From Candidatus Polarisedimenticolaceae bacterium (GTDB lineage: Bacteria > Pseudomonadota > Gammaproteobacteria > Chromatiales > Chromatiaceae): 56,254 bases of DNA. The notes below the pieces were generated by a model. That model was not told the origin of the DNA, searched no databases, and saw only the letters and a program-made list of their open reading frames with translations. Location: NCBI GenBank assembly GCA_021648685.1, contig JAKISI010000013.1, forward strand, positions 1-56,254. Reading direction: 5' to 3'. Shown piece by piece: positions 19,114-27,296 of this stretch; within the stretch, counting starts at the first letter, position 1; each line of letters starts with the position of its first letter. The translations under genes and the position numbers were made by a program.

Positions 19114-19845
19114 TCAACCATCGCGCCGCCGATGGCGGCTAAACCCCATCAGTGCGGCAATACCTGAAAAAAGCAGCCAAACAGCAGGCGGCAAAGGCAC
19201 AGCAGTTGTAGACATCAGCAGCTGTAAATTCCCTTCTGTTGGTGCAATACCAAAAAAGTCGGATCCCATAGAGACATCGCCAATACCCATAACCAGCGGG
19301 TCCATATCCTCAAATCCATTTCTGTATACTTCACTGCCAGCGCGCATTATTTTAATGTTATCAATAAGCAGCGCTGAATCAATAAACTCATCAAAGGCAT
19401 CCACTATGCCGATGCCAAAATCCAACATGCCTGTTTCCGATACCGTATAGGAAGCACTTAGGTAGCCTGTTGCTTGTTCATAAGGGTATGATGCTGATAA
19501 CGGGTTGCTGCCCAACACATGATCCAGCCGTGTGATTGAGCCACCTACACTCACAAACGCATAATCATCTGCAAGCTCTGGCAGTAGCTCATCCGTCATA
19601 AAATTATAATCAAATGAGATGATGTCCCCTGCCACAAAACCAAAAGAGTCTCTGATGCCTGCCCCCTCAAATGCAGGGTCGTAACCAGGGTCAGCACTTG
19701 CTGCGGTGATCGCCCCTGAGGTTGTCCCAAAAAACGTCTCCAGTTCGGCAACTGGAACAGCGGAGTAGTAATCCACAGCGGCACTGGCCGCGCCCATCGA
19801 AATACTCAGTAGAGCTGCAAGTGCTGTTTTTTTATAGAGCATCAA
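19114..19845 (-). CDS. secreted protein with VPLPA/PEP-CTERM-type sorting signal
   Basis: A 243-residue exported protein, probable exosortase substrate. It has an N-terminal signal peptide (KKTALAALLSISMGAASA), a beta-rich acidic middle of unknown fold, and a C-terminal sorting signal: VPLPPAVWLLF, a hydrophobic stretch SGIAALMGF, then basic SRHRRR. This tripartite end is the hallmark of PEP-CTERM/VPLPA-CTERM proteins cut by XrtA or XrtD. The middle contains a pattern seen in many such proteins (GDIISFDYNFMTDE ... DYAFVSVGG ... DNIKI), resembling a carbohydrate-binding-like beta sandwich, but this is tentative. Monocistronic by its own terminator. Confidence 0.82.
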   Translation of the reverse strand: MMLYKKTALAALLSISMGAASAAVDYYSAVPVAELETFFGTTSGAITAASADPGYDPAFEGAGIRDSFGFVAGDIISFDYNFMTDELLPELADDYAFVSVGGSITRLDHVLGSNPLSASYPYEQATGYLSASYTVSETGMLDFGIGIVDAFDEFIDSALLIDNIKIMRAGSEVYRNGFEDMDPLVMGIGDVSMGSDFFGIAPTEGNLQLLMSTTAVPLPPAVWLLFSGIAALMGFSRHRRRDG

Positions 19846-20392
19846 ACCTACCTCTTCTCTTACCGGCGTTTATTGCTGAACCTGCTTTTGCCTTCTATCA
19901 TAAATCACTCAGGTGGCAATATTAAGCATTATATTTCAGTCAGTTATCAATCTGCATAAATATAGGGGTTGCAACAGTGTAAAAAAAAACGACTCATTTT
20001 GCAGCTATATTTTCTGTATAACCATTAATTCAGTGAATTTAATTACCAGAATAGTGATCAACTCGTTAATAATCACCAACTTATAAATTTTGGTGTAATA
20101 GATGGAGGTTTAAAGTCCCCGATTGGGGGAGGGGCAGTAAAAGAGGGCATTTGTGGGCAAGAGGATTCAAGCGACAATGTGAGGGATGAGAATATATCAA
20201 GAATCAAACACAGCCAGAGCTGAATGATAATTTTTATGTGGCGTAGCAATAGAGTTGGCCAAACGGTTGACCAATCCGGCTTTTAGCCGTAGCTTGAAGT
20301 CACCGGCTTGAGCTGGTGGGATATTGCCTCCATCTGGATTGCAGCAATGGTTACACGGTTTGGCTATGTAACCATTGCTGCGCCTCTCTTTT
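19846..20392. other. 547-bp gap with hairpins and a possible IS right-end scar
   Basis: No gene is supported. The first part is A/T-rich and should hold the promoter of the gene ending at 19114. At 20301-20318 a stem CACCGGC-TTGA-GCTGGTG follows CGGCTTTTAGCCG. Such hairpins are common at right ends of IS200/IS605 elements, but no transposase remnant accompanies it. The terminator-like hairpin at 20341-20381 closes the region. Confidence 0.4.
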
Positions 20393-20394
20393 TT
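20341..20394 (+). terminator. intrinsic terminator-like hairpin at the 3' side of the octaheme gene
   Basis: The 15-bp perfect arm GCAGCAATGGTTACA pairs with TGTAACCATTGCTGC across 11 bases and is followed on the plus strand by CGCCTCTCTTTTTT. It lies directly past the stop of the minus-strand octaheme gene; on that strand no T-run follows, so it might protect or end that mRNA by structure alone. Confidence 0.65.
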
Positions 20395-21862
20395 ACTTGT
20401 GGTCGGTTCTCAGCTTTGCAGCCTCTTCCCTGATCTCTACCAGATCCCTCTTCATTTTGGCCCAGCCGTACCAGTGCAGATAGTCCGGGTTGGAGTGGAA
20501 GCCGCCCTGGAAGGTGCGCATCCGATGCTCCAGGAACATGACATATAGCGTCTGCTCAATGCTGCTTTGGACTTCATAGAATCTGAGCAGATCCACGCTG
20601 GGCGGATAATCCGTGGGTCGTGGAAGAATGTTGTCGTCATAGAGTGCCTGAACGATGGTCACCGCTTCTGCCATCAGTTTATCGGCCTCTTTGATCAGCC
20701 CGTCGATCTTCTCCAGCTCACCTTTAGACCAGGTTTCACCGTGGCATTGCGCACAGATATCGACCATCTTCTTCCGCTCGGCATCCCAATCTGCTTTGGT
20801 GAGTCTGGCCATATCCGCCGCCTTGACTGCGCCGAGCCGCTCTGTGGGGTTGCCTTCTGCATCCAGTATGCCAAGCCCCTGTAGTATCGTGGCGCGATAC
20901 CCCATCCATTCGGCATCCTCCTCTGGCAGCCTCAAGGCCAGAAAACCCCAGGCCGTTAAGACATCATGCCCACCATCCGGCATGTGACAGGTTACGCAGA
21001 CCGGTGCCCGGGGGGTTTTTGTGGAAGCATCATAGGGCTCGCTGTACCAGTCCTTGATCTTTTTGGTGAAGTCATAGTTATGCTTTTCGCTCTGGTAGAT
21101 CATCCCGTGCTTGCTGGTGATATACATCTCCCACTGGGGGTGGTCAAAGCCCATGTGGCAGGTGCCGCATGCCTCTGGCTTTCTCGCCTCTTCGGCGGAG
21201 AAGAGGTGGCGGGTATGGCAGGAGTCACACTGTCCTTCGTCGCGTCCGATCTTGTGGCAGCCGCCGCACCCTTTTTCGCCATCCATGATGGCATAAGGCT
21301 GATCTTTGGTGCTTGGCATTGCCTCCATGGCCAACCAGGCTTTTGAATGCTTGCCTTTGGCAAATTCGGTCACTTTGGTTTCATGGCACTGCTTGCAGTT
21401 GCTGGATGAGACCTCCAGCCGAACCTTTGAATTCTCGCAGACCGTTGTCATGGACTGGATGCGTTCTGGTGCATCCTTGGTGGGGATGTGGCACTCATTA
21501 CAGCCAATGCCCTTGGCAGCGTGCTGAGACATCTTCCAGTCCCGGATGGCACCTGCTGTAAGGCCTTTTCTTGTGTGACAGTCAAGACACTGCTTGCCCG
21601 GCTCTGTGATGACCGGCTTAAACTCCATCTTGCCCTCTTTTACACTGACGTATCCAACCATTGTGAGTGCAAAAAAGAGGATGAGGCTCAATATGCCAAT
21701 GAAGTATTTCATCAGGTTGTAGTCGCCCTTTTCTTCATCGGCAAAGAGTGTGTGCAGACCTGTTTTCAGGGAGCGCCACATGGATAGTAACTTCTCTGTT
21801 ATTGGATCACTCATTTGATCGGCTGGTTTGCTCTTTTCAGATGCATTCTGTTCTTCCTGCAT
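20393..21862 (-). CDS. membrane-anchored octaheme cytochrome c, hydroxylamine oxidoreductase (HAO) family
   Basis: A 489-residue protein with one membrane helix (about residues 53-74) and a periplasmic domain with eight CxxCH heme sites: residues 92, 121, 156, 199, 212, 232, 289 and 370. The run CDSCHTRHLFSAEEARKP, EACGTCHMGFDHPQ and SKHG is typical of the HAO family, which includes hydroxylamine oxidases, hydrazine dehydrogenase and reductive nitrite-to-hydroxylamine enzymes. In oxidising members a C-terminal Tyr crosslinks to heme 4; the region NPDYLHWYGW (459-467) offers Y461 and Y465, but the equivalent cannot be fixed without alignment. It is the last gene after Rieske and cytochrome b (37 bp gap), so it probably takes the place of cytochrome c1/f. 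Start with AGGTAACA upstream. Substrate and direction are not known. Confidence 0.88.
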   Translation of the reverse strand: MQEEQNASEKSKPADQMSDPITEKLLSMWRSLKTGLHTLFADEEKGDYNLMKYFIGILSLILFFALTMVGYVSVKEGKMEFKPVITEPGKQCLDCHTRKGLTAGAIRDWKMSQHAAKGIGCNECHIPTKDAPERIQSMTTVCENSKVRLEVSSSNCKQCHETKVTEFAKGKHSKAWLAMEAMPSTKDQPYAIMDGEKGCGGCHKIGRDEGQCDSCHTRHLFSAEEARKPEACGTCHMGFDHPQWEMYITSKHGMIYQSEKHNYDFTKKIKDWYSEPYDASTKTPRAPVCVTCHMPDGGHDVLTAWGFLALRLPEEDAEWMGYRATILQGLGILDAEGNPTERLGAVKAADMARLTKADWDAERKKMVDICAQCHGETWSKGELEKIDGLIKEADKLMAEAVTIVQALYDDNILPRPTDYPPSVDLLRFYEVQSSIEQTLYVMFLEHRMRTFQGGFHSNPDYLHWYGWAKMKRDLVEIREEAAKLRTDHK

Positions 21863-21899
21863 TGTCTTGTTACCTCAAAAATAATTTGTATCTAAATGG

Positions 21900-22925
21900 C
21901 TATACCAGCGCTTCCCAGATGGTCATCGTGGCGAAGAAAATTGCAACGATGAGGCCAATGGCAAGGTTTACCCGCAACATGTTGGCGCCTCGATCAGAGA
22001 AGCCGCGGTCGATGTAGGGGTAGATGGTAAACAGGGTGAAGAAGGCAAATACGCTGAATAGCCCTGCCTCCCTTGGTGCAATGATGATCCAGCGATAGAT
22101 CGCTGAGAAATACCAGGGTGGTGAAACATCGGATGCCACTACAAGCGGGTTGGCCGGTTCACCCATGGTCGGTGGGAAGATGGCAGCCAGATTGACGATT
22201 ACAATCAGCAGCATCACGGTCATCGCCAGCATCTTTAGCCCATGCCCGGGAAAGAAAGGGTGTGTCCCCTGGTGCTTGGTGATCTTCGCAAAGCCGAGGG
22301 TGCGGATGGCAATAATATGTGCACCAATCAGCAGCACGATCAACAGCGGAAGCAGTTTGGTGTGCAGATCATAGAGCCTGAGCAGGGTCAGTTCGGTGAT
22401 ATCCTCCCCGCCTCGTAACAGCAGGAAGATGGGCTCACCTACCACGGGGATCTGACGAATCATGTCGGTTACAACGGTCATGCCCCAATAGGAGACATTG
22501 TCGTAGACCAGTGAATAGCCGGTAAAACCAAACGCCAGTACGGTAAAGAACAGCCCTGCACCGAGGAGCCATTTCAACCCGCCGCCGTCACGATAGGCGC
22601 GGGTAATAAAGACCCGGATGATATGCAGCAGCAGGGCGAGCACCATAAGATTTACCGTAACCTGGTGGACACCACGAATGAACCATCCAAGGTAGGTCTC
22701 TTCCGTAATGGTCTTTATGCTGTTGTAGGCCTGCCCAGGGAACGGTATGTAATAGAAGGTGAGCAGGATGCCGGTTACCGCCAGAATGACAAACAGGATC
22801 AGCGGTGTGGCACCCAGGCAATATGAAAACCGGTTGAGATGGTCAGGGATCTCCTCCTGAGCCATATCATAGGTTTTTTGCCAAAAGGTTTTATTCTCTG
22901 TGGCCTTTGTTTCAGTAGTTTCCAT
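21900..22925 (-). CDS. cytochrome b of a Rieske/cytb complex, b6f-like
   Basis: A 341-residue polytopic protein that fuses the b6-like four-helix part and a subunit IV-like part. Heme b ligands are H87 and H101 (13 between) and H188 and H203 (14 between); the 14-residue spacing is the b6f pattern, not the bc1 one. Cys36 in FSYCLG stands where cytochrome b6 has the Cys that covalently holds heme c(n). The quinol-site motif is PPWY (269-272), in place of the PEWY of most bc1. It lies 5 bp after the Rieske stop. It would oxidise or reduce quinol in the inner membrane together with the Rieske and octaheme proteins. Confidence 0.9.
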   Translation of the reverse strand: METTETKATENKTFWQKTYDMAQEEIPDHLNRFSYCLGATPLILFVILAVTGILLTFYYIPFPGQAYNSIKTITEETYLGWFIRGVHQVTVNLMVLALLLHIIRVFITRAYRDGGGLKWLLGAGLFFTVLAFGFTGYSLVYDNVSYWGMTVVTDMIRQIPVVGEPIFLLLRGGEDITELTLLRLYDLHTKLLPLLIVLLIGAHIIAIRTLGFAKITKHQGTHPFFPGHGLKMLAMTVMLLIVIVNLAAIFPPTMGEPANPLVVASDVSPPWYFSAIYRWIIIAPREAGLFSVFAFFTLFTIYPYIDRGFSDRGANMLRVNLAIGLIVAIFFATMTIWEALV

Positions 22926-22930
22926 TTGGA

Positions 22931-23377
22931 TTACGCCACATCAAGTTTGATATAAACACTCTTACCGCGTTTGACGACCTCATACTGATCGAGTGGGCGT
23001 GGTGGCGGGCCGGATATGTTTTTGCCATTGCGGTCAAAAATACCGTTGTGGCAGGGGCAGTGAAATTGATCATTTGCGTTGTCCCAGGAGACCAGGCAGC
23101 CAAGGTTGGTGCAGATGCGGGAGTAAGCAGTAAATCCCTCTCCACTTTGCATCAGCGCGACCTTTTTACCCGCGATATCAAAGAATTTCGCCCCGTCACC
23201 GCTCAGCTCATCTGCCTTTCCCAGCAGGATTTCACTGCTCTTTTTTGCGGTCACATCAGGCATAAGGAACTGCATGAATCTTGTCCCCATTGCACCAAGC
23301 CCGAGGGTTAAACCAAGGGTCATAAAGGCACCGCTTAAAAAGCGTCGCCGTTCAGGATTGTTGTTTACAACTGACAT
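22931..23377 (-). CDS. Rieske iron-sulfur protein with altered cluster ligand
   Basis: A 148-residue membrane-anchored Rieske protein. ERRRFLSG is a Tat-type start, followed by the single anchor helix. The second cluster box is CPCHNG (C107, C109, H110). The first is CTNLGC (C89, N91, C94), where nearly all Rieske proteins of bc complexes have CTHLGC; the His ligand of one iron is therefore Asn. The codon AAC is unambiguous in the given sequence. The downstream GPPPRPLDQYEV is normal. C94 and C109 can form the usual disulfide. First gene of Rieske-cytb-octaheme. 74 bp after the ammonium transporter gene, with a hairpin between. Confidence 0.9.
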   Translation of the reverse strand: MSVVNNNPERRRFLSGAFMTLGLTLGLGAMGTRFMQFLMPDVTAKKSSEILLGKADELSGDGAKFFDIAGKKVALMQSGEGFTAYSRICTNLGCLVSWDNANDQFHCPCHNGIFDRNGKNISGPPPRPLDQYEVVKRGKSVYIKLDVA

Positions 23378-23410
23378 AATCTATCTCTGCCTCAATGGAT
23401 ATAGTGTTAC

Positions 23411-23440
23411 CTGAACCCTGCTTACCATTGCAGGGTTCAG
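23411..23440. terminator. hairpin between amt and the Rieske gene
   Basis: Perfect 11-bp arms CTGAACCCTGC and GCAGGGTTCAG with an 8-base loop. No T-run follows on the minus strand (GTAACACTATAT). It may be a weak terminator, a processing site or an mRNA stabiliser that lowers but allows read-through from amt into the Rieske operon. Confidence 0.5.
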
Positions 23441-23451
23441 GCTGTCTCTTC

Positions 23452-24762
23452 TTAGTTATTGGTATAACCGGCTTCGCCATGCTCGGAGAGATCGATGCCT
23501 ACCTGCTCCTCTTCCTCCGTTACCCTAAGGCCGATAATCGGATCCAGTACAACCAACAGGACGTAGGTGACACCAAAAGCGTAGATGCCGGTTCCAAGGA
23601 TTGAGGCTATCTGTTTGAACAGTAGCGTCATATCACCAAAGAAGAGGCCGTCAGCACCTCCGGCATTGATAGCGGTTGATGCAAACAGGCCGGTTGCCAA
23701 TGCTCCCCAGGCTCCGCCAACCCCATGAATGCCAAAGGCATCCAGAGAGTCGTCATAACCCAGCATGGGTTTGATCAGGCTGATGGCCATGTAGCAGATG
23801 ATGCCTGAGCCCAAACCAATCACAATGGCGCTCATTGGCCCGACAAATCCAGCCGCCGGGGTGATGGCAACCAGTCCGGCAATGGCGCCCGTGGCTGCGC
23901 CCAATACGGTAGGTTTGCCGCGTTGCTTCCATTCGATCCAGAGCCAACCCACAATACCTGCAGCGGCGGCGAGCTGGGTAGCGACAAAGGCGCTGCTGGC
24001 CAGAGAGCCAGAGGTCAGGGCGCTGCCGGCATTGAATCCAAACCAGCCAAACCAGAGCAGGCCGGCACCGAGCAACGTCATTGGCAGATTGTGCGGAGGC
24101 ATGTGGTCACGCCCATAACCCCTGCGCTTGCCCAGTACGATAGCTGCGGCAAGGGCCGAGACGCCGGAGCTGATATGAACTACGGTGCCGCCGGCAAAAT
24201 CGAGTGCCCCCATAGAGCCGATCCAGCCGCCACCCCAGACCCAGTGACAGATTGGGGCATATACAATGGTCGACCAGATGAGGATAAATATAAGGTAGGC
24301 GGAAAACTTCATCCGCTCCGCCACTGCGCCACTGATGATGGCCGGCGTGATGATGGCAAACATCATCTGGAAAACCATAAAGCTGCTATGCGGGATGGTT
24401 TCAGCATAGGGGCCAGGCTCGGCACCTACGCCACTCAGCCCCAGCCACTTCAGGCTGCCGATAACGCCACCAACATCCGGGGCAAAGGCAAATGAGTAGC
24501 CCATGATGGCCCACTGTATCGAGATAACCGCCAGAGCAGCGAAGCTGTACATAATGGTATTAAGTACGTTCTTCTGTCGAACCATGCCGCCATAAAAGAG
24601 TGCAAGCCCTGGCACCATAAGCATGACAAAAGCAGAACATACCAGTATCCAGGCGGTATCCGCACCACTGATTGTGGAGGCGGCATCAGCAGCATATACA
24701 GCGGTAGAGCTGGTGCAGGTAAGAAACAGTACCGCGAAAAATTTGTGCACAACGTTGGTCAT
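23452..24762 (-). CDS. amt: ammonium transporter, Amt family (copy next to the cytochrome operon)
   Basis: A 436-residue channel with signal peptide (MTNVVHKFFAVLFL...AVYA) and 11 expected membrane helices. Amt hallmarks are the DFAGGTVVHISSGVSALAAA signature and the twin-His pore with one His in CHWVWGGG and one in FGIHGVGG. The C-terminal tail EEEEQVGIDLSEHGEAGY is the PII-responsive tail of AmtB proteins. The ATG at 24762 has GGGGAAA upstream and starts the signal peptide; an earlier in-frame start adds eight residues. It has its own sigma-54 promoter and NtrC-like site and no glnK of its own. The downstream neighbour is the Rieske operon. Confidence 0.95.
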   Translation of the reverse strand: MTNVVHKFFAVLFLTCTSSTAVYAADAASTISGADTAWILVCSAFVMLMVPGLALFYGGMVRQKNVLNTIMYSFAALAVISIQWAIMGYSFAFAPDVGGVIGSLKWLGLSGVGAEPGPYAETIPHSSFMVFQMMFAIITPAIISGAVAERMKFSAYLIFILIWSTIVYAPICHWVWGGGWIGSMGALDFAGGTVVHISSGVSALAAAIVLGKRRGYGRDHMPPHNLPMTLLGAGLLWFGWFGFNAGSALTSGSLASSAFVATQLAAAAGIVGWLWIEWKQRGKPTVLGAATGAIAGLVAITPAAGFVGPMSAIVIGLGSGIICYMAISLIKPMLGYDDSLDAFGIHGVGGAWGALATGLFASTAINAGGADGLFFGDMTLLFKQIASILGTGIYAFGVTYVLLVVLDPIIGLRVTEEEEQVGIDLSEHGEAGYTNN

Positions 24763-24855
24763 TGATGTTTCCCCGTCCAATAACAACTCCGGTACTGATT
24801 ATTAATACAGCTGGGTGGGTTATTGGATGATCTGTAATTTAGGTGCAAACGCTTA

Positions 24856-24872
24856 AGCATAAATTATGCCAA
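24856..24872 (-). promoter_or_regulatory. sigma-54 promoter of the second amt gene
   Basis: The minus strand reads TTGGCATAATTTATGCT: GG and GC elements with exactly 10 bases between, against consensus TTGGCACN5TTGCT. It predicts a start about 80 bases before the amt ATG at 24762. Confidence 0.65.
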
Positions 24873-24964
24873 TAAATAAGCTATTGTTATTAAAGGGGGT
24901 TTTTTCTGAGGCCGGATGGGTTTTAAAAATCATGCATAGGTGTGGGGCATTTTTTAATAAGAGA

Positions 24965-24979
24965 GCACTATCATTGTGC
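24965..24979. promoter_or_regulatory. NtrC-like binding site
   Basis: GCACTATCATTGTGC matches the GCAC-N7-GTGC core of NtrC enhancer sites. It lies about 95-110 bp upstream of the sigma-54 element, where NtrC normally binds. Confidence 0.6.
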
Positions 24980-25189
24980 GGGGAGCAGTAGAAATGCTTC
25001 CCAGGCTATCTGGGTTTTTAGACAGTGGTTTTTATCCCTTCGGGTTTAATCCCCCGTTGCTCATGGCGTGAATGCAAACAAAGGCAGAGTGGCCTCGATC
25101 AACAGGAATTCAGAACACAGTATTCAGAAGCCAAAATAATGGATTCTGACTCCTGACTTCCCCCTTCGCTTATGGCGGGGTGGTTGTTC
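24980..25189. other. intergenic sequence with no gene
   Basis: Between the NtrC-like site of amt and the terminator of amtB. It contains a small CCCAG-n5-CTGGG-TTTTT stem near 25000-25018 (plus-strand terminator type) and a stretch near 25090-25155 built of variants of GAATTCAG/ATTCTGACTCCTGAC, a low-complexity intergenic pattern. Nothing coding is seen. Confidence 0.4.
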
Positions 25190-25255
25190 GCAAACCCCCA
25201 TAAAAAAACGGGTGCCCAGGGCACCCGTCTCTCTTTTTCGGCTGATAGCGGGGTA
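25190..25255. terminator. terminator of glnK-amtB, part of a 66-bp repeat
   Basis: Stem ACGGGTGCC-CAG-GGCACCCGT with T-rich sequence on both sides, beginning immediately after the amtB stop codon. The whole 66-bp block occurs again, same orientation, at 56012-56077. Confidence 0.85.
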
Positions 25256-26569
25256 TCAGATGATATACCCCCTCTCGTCGTGAGAGGCCAGATCCAGCCC
25301 GATCTCCTCCTCCTCTTCGCTCACACGCAGACCGCCAGTGATGGCGCTGACGACCTTGAGGATCAGAAAGGTGGCGACACCAGAGTAGATCAGGGTGGCG
25401 ATCACGCCAACGGCCTGTGCCACCAGCTGCGAGAAGATGGTCTCGTTGCCGTCACCCAGACCGGATCCACCAAAGGCTACTGCGGCAAAGACGCCGGTCA
25501 GCATGGCACCGATGATGCCGCCTACGGCATGCACACCAAACACATCCAGCGAATCATCATAACCAAACTTGCGCTTGAGTCGGGTTGCAGCATAGAAGCA
25601 GCCAACCCCGGATATAGCGCCGATCATCAGTGCGCCGACCGGGCCGACAGAACCCGATGCGGGTGTAATGGCCACCAGACCGGCCACGGCACCGGAGGCG
25701 ATCCCCAGCACGCTGGGTTTGCCATGAATCTTCCACTCGGTGAACATCCAGCCCAGCGCCGCTGCTGCGGTAGCGATCTGAGTGACGGCCATGGCCATAC
25801 CTGCCGTCCCGTCTGCTGCCAGCTGACTGCCGGCATTAAAGCCGAACCAGCCCACCCACAGCATGGAGGCACCAATCAGCGTCAGGGGTAGATTGTGTGG
25901 CGGCATCGCCGTACCCGGATAACCTTTACGTTTACCCAGCACAATTGCCGTGACCAGACCGGCGATACCGGCATTGATATGCACCACAGTGCCACCGGCA
26001 AAATCCAGCACACCCCAGCTGTGCAGCCAGCCGCCGCCCCAGACCCAGTGACAGACCGGTGCATAGACCACGAACAGCCAGATCGACATAAAGATCAGCA
26101 TGCTGGAGAACTTCATGCGCTCGGCAAAGGCGCCGACCATCAAGGCCGGGGTGATAATGGCAAAGGTCATCTGAAAGGTCATGAAGACTGTTTCAGGGAT
26201 GGTGCCGCTGAGAGAATCCACCGTCACGCCGGACAAAAAGAGCTTGCTGAACCCGCCGACAAAGGCGTTCACAGGGCCGCCATCCTCAAACGCCATACTG
26301 TAGCCAAAGACCATCCAGAGGATGGACATCAGTGCGGTGATGGCAAAACACTGCATCAGCACCGACAGCACGTTTTTGCTGCGCACCATACCGGCATAGA
26401 AAAGTGCCAGACCGGGGATGGTCATAAACAGCACCAGCGCGGTAGCGGTTAGCATCCAGGCGGTATCGCCGGAATTTAAAACATCTTCAGCCATGACCAG
26501 TGATGGTGCAGCCATCAGGCACAGCAGCATAAAAAAGGGACGCACCGCGCCCACACTTGGGAAATTCAT
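25256..26569 (-). CDS. amtB: ammonium transporter AmtB (glnK-linked)
   Basis: A 437-residue Amt channel for ammonium/ammonia uptake across the inner membrane, with signal peptide (MNFPSVGAVRPFFMLLCLMAAPSLVMA) and 11 expected helices. The signature DFAGGTVVHINAGIAGLVTA, CHWVWGGG and FGVHAVGG with the pore His residues are present. The C-terminal EEEEEIGLDLASHDERGY is the tail that GlnK contacts. It follows glnK by 50 bp on the same strand, the standard glnK-amtB operon, and ends at a strong terminator. Related to but clearly different from the copy at 23452. Confidence 0.97.
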   Translation of the reverse strand: MNFPSVGAVRPFFMLLCLMAAPSLVMAEDVLNSGDTAWMLTATALVLFMTIPGLALFYAGMVRSKNVLSVLMQCFAITALMSILWMVFGYSMAFEDGGPVNAFVGGFSKLFLSGVTVDSLSGTIPETVFMTFQMTFAIITPALMVGAFAERMKFSSMLIFMSIWLFVVYAPVCHWVWGGGWLHSWGVLDFAGGTVVHINAGIAGLVTAIVLGKRKGYPGTAMPPHNLPLTLIGASMLWVGWFGFNAGSQLAADGTAGMAMAVTQIATAAAALGWMFTEWKIHGKPSVLGIASGAVAGLVAITPASGSVGPVGALMIGAISGVGCFYAATRLKRKFGYDDSLDVFGVHAVGGIIGAMLTGVFAAVAFGGSGLGDGNETIFSQLVAQAVGVIATLIYSGVATFLILKVVSAITGGLRVSEEEEEIGLDLASHDERGYII

Positions 26570-26619
26570 GTTAATCGCCTCTTGGTGTTGGTTTTATAGT
26601 TACACTTGCAGGATCTGGG

Positions 26620-27081
<462 letters not shown>

Positions 27082-27102
27082 TCAGGCTCCCGGTGCAGTA
27101 AA

Positions 27103-27119
27103 TGCAACATTTATACCAA
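27103..27119 (-). promoter_or_regulatory. sigma-54 promoter of glnK-amtB
   Basis: The minus strand reads TTGGTATAAATGTTGCA, with GG-N10-GC spacing and a perfect TTGCA -12 element. It predicts a leader of about 130 bases before the glnK ATG. Confidence 0.65.
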
Positions 27120-27224
27120 TAGTGATTTATGTTAGTAAAACATGGAGATATAAGGGTGCCGAGAGATCAGCCACAGGGTGGGCGCACCAAAATGAGCGTA
27201 AACAGGAGTGTCAGCCAAGGGCTG

Positions 27225-27239
27225 GCACAGGTTTGGTGC
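27225..27239. promoter_or_regulatory. NtrC-like binding site upstream of glnK
   Basis: GCACAGGTTTGGTGC fits GCAC-N7-GTGC, about 105-120 bp upstream of the sigma-54 element. A half site GCACCAAAATG at 27184-27194 lies between the two and may be a weaker second site. The rest of the 338-bp gap 26959-27296 shows no gene. Confidence 0.6.
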
Positions 27240-27296
27240 AAAAAGTGGTTAGTCGGTTCTGCCTGAGTTACTAATTACCTGCATGGCGGGCGGTTA

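Noticed and set aside
20100-20340. Cyclic-di-GMP or other riboswitch in the gap before the octaheme 3' end
   Set aside because: Hairpins are present but no GEMM or other known aptamer core, and no plus-strand gene follows.
25090-25160. Candidate CRISPR-like repeats
   Set aside because: The GAATTCAG/ATTCTGAC variants are short, irregular and without spacers of constant length.
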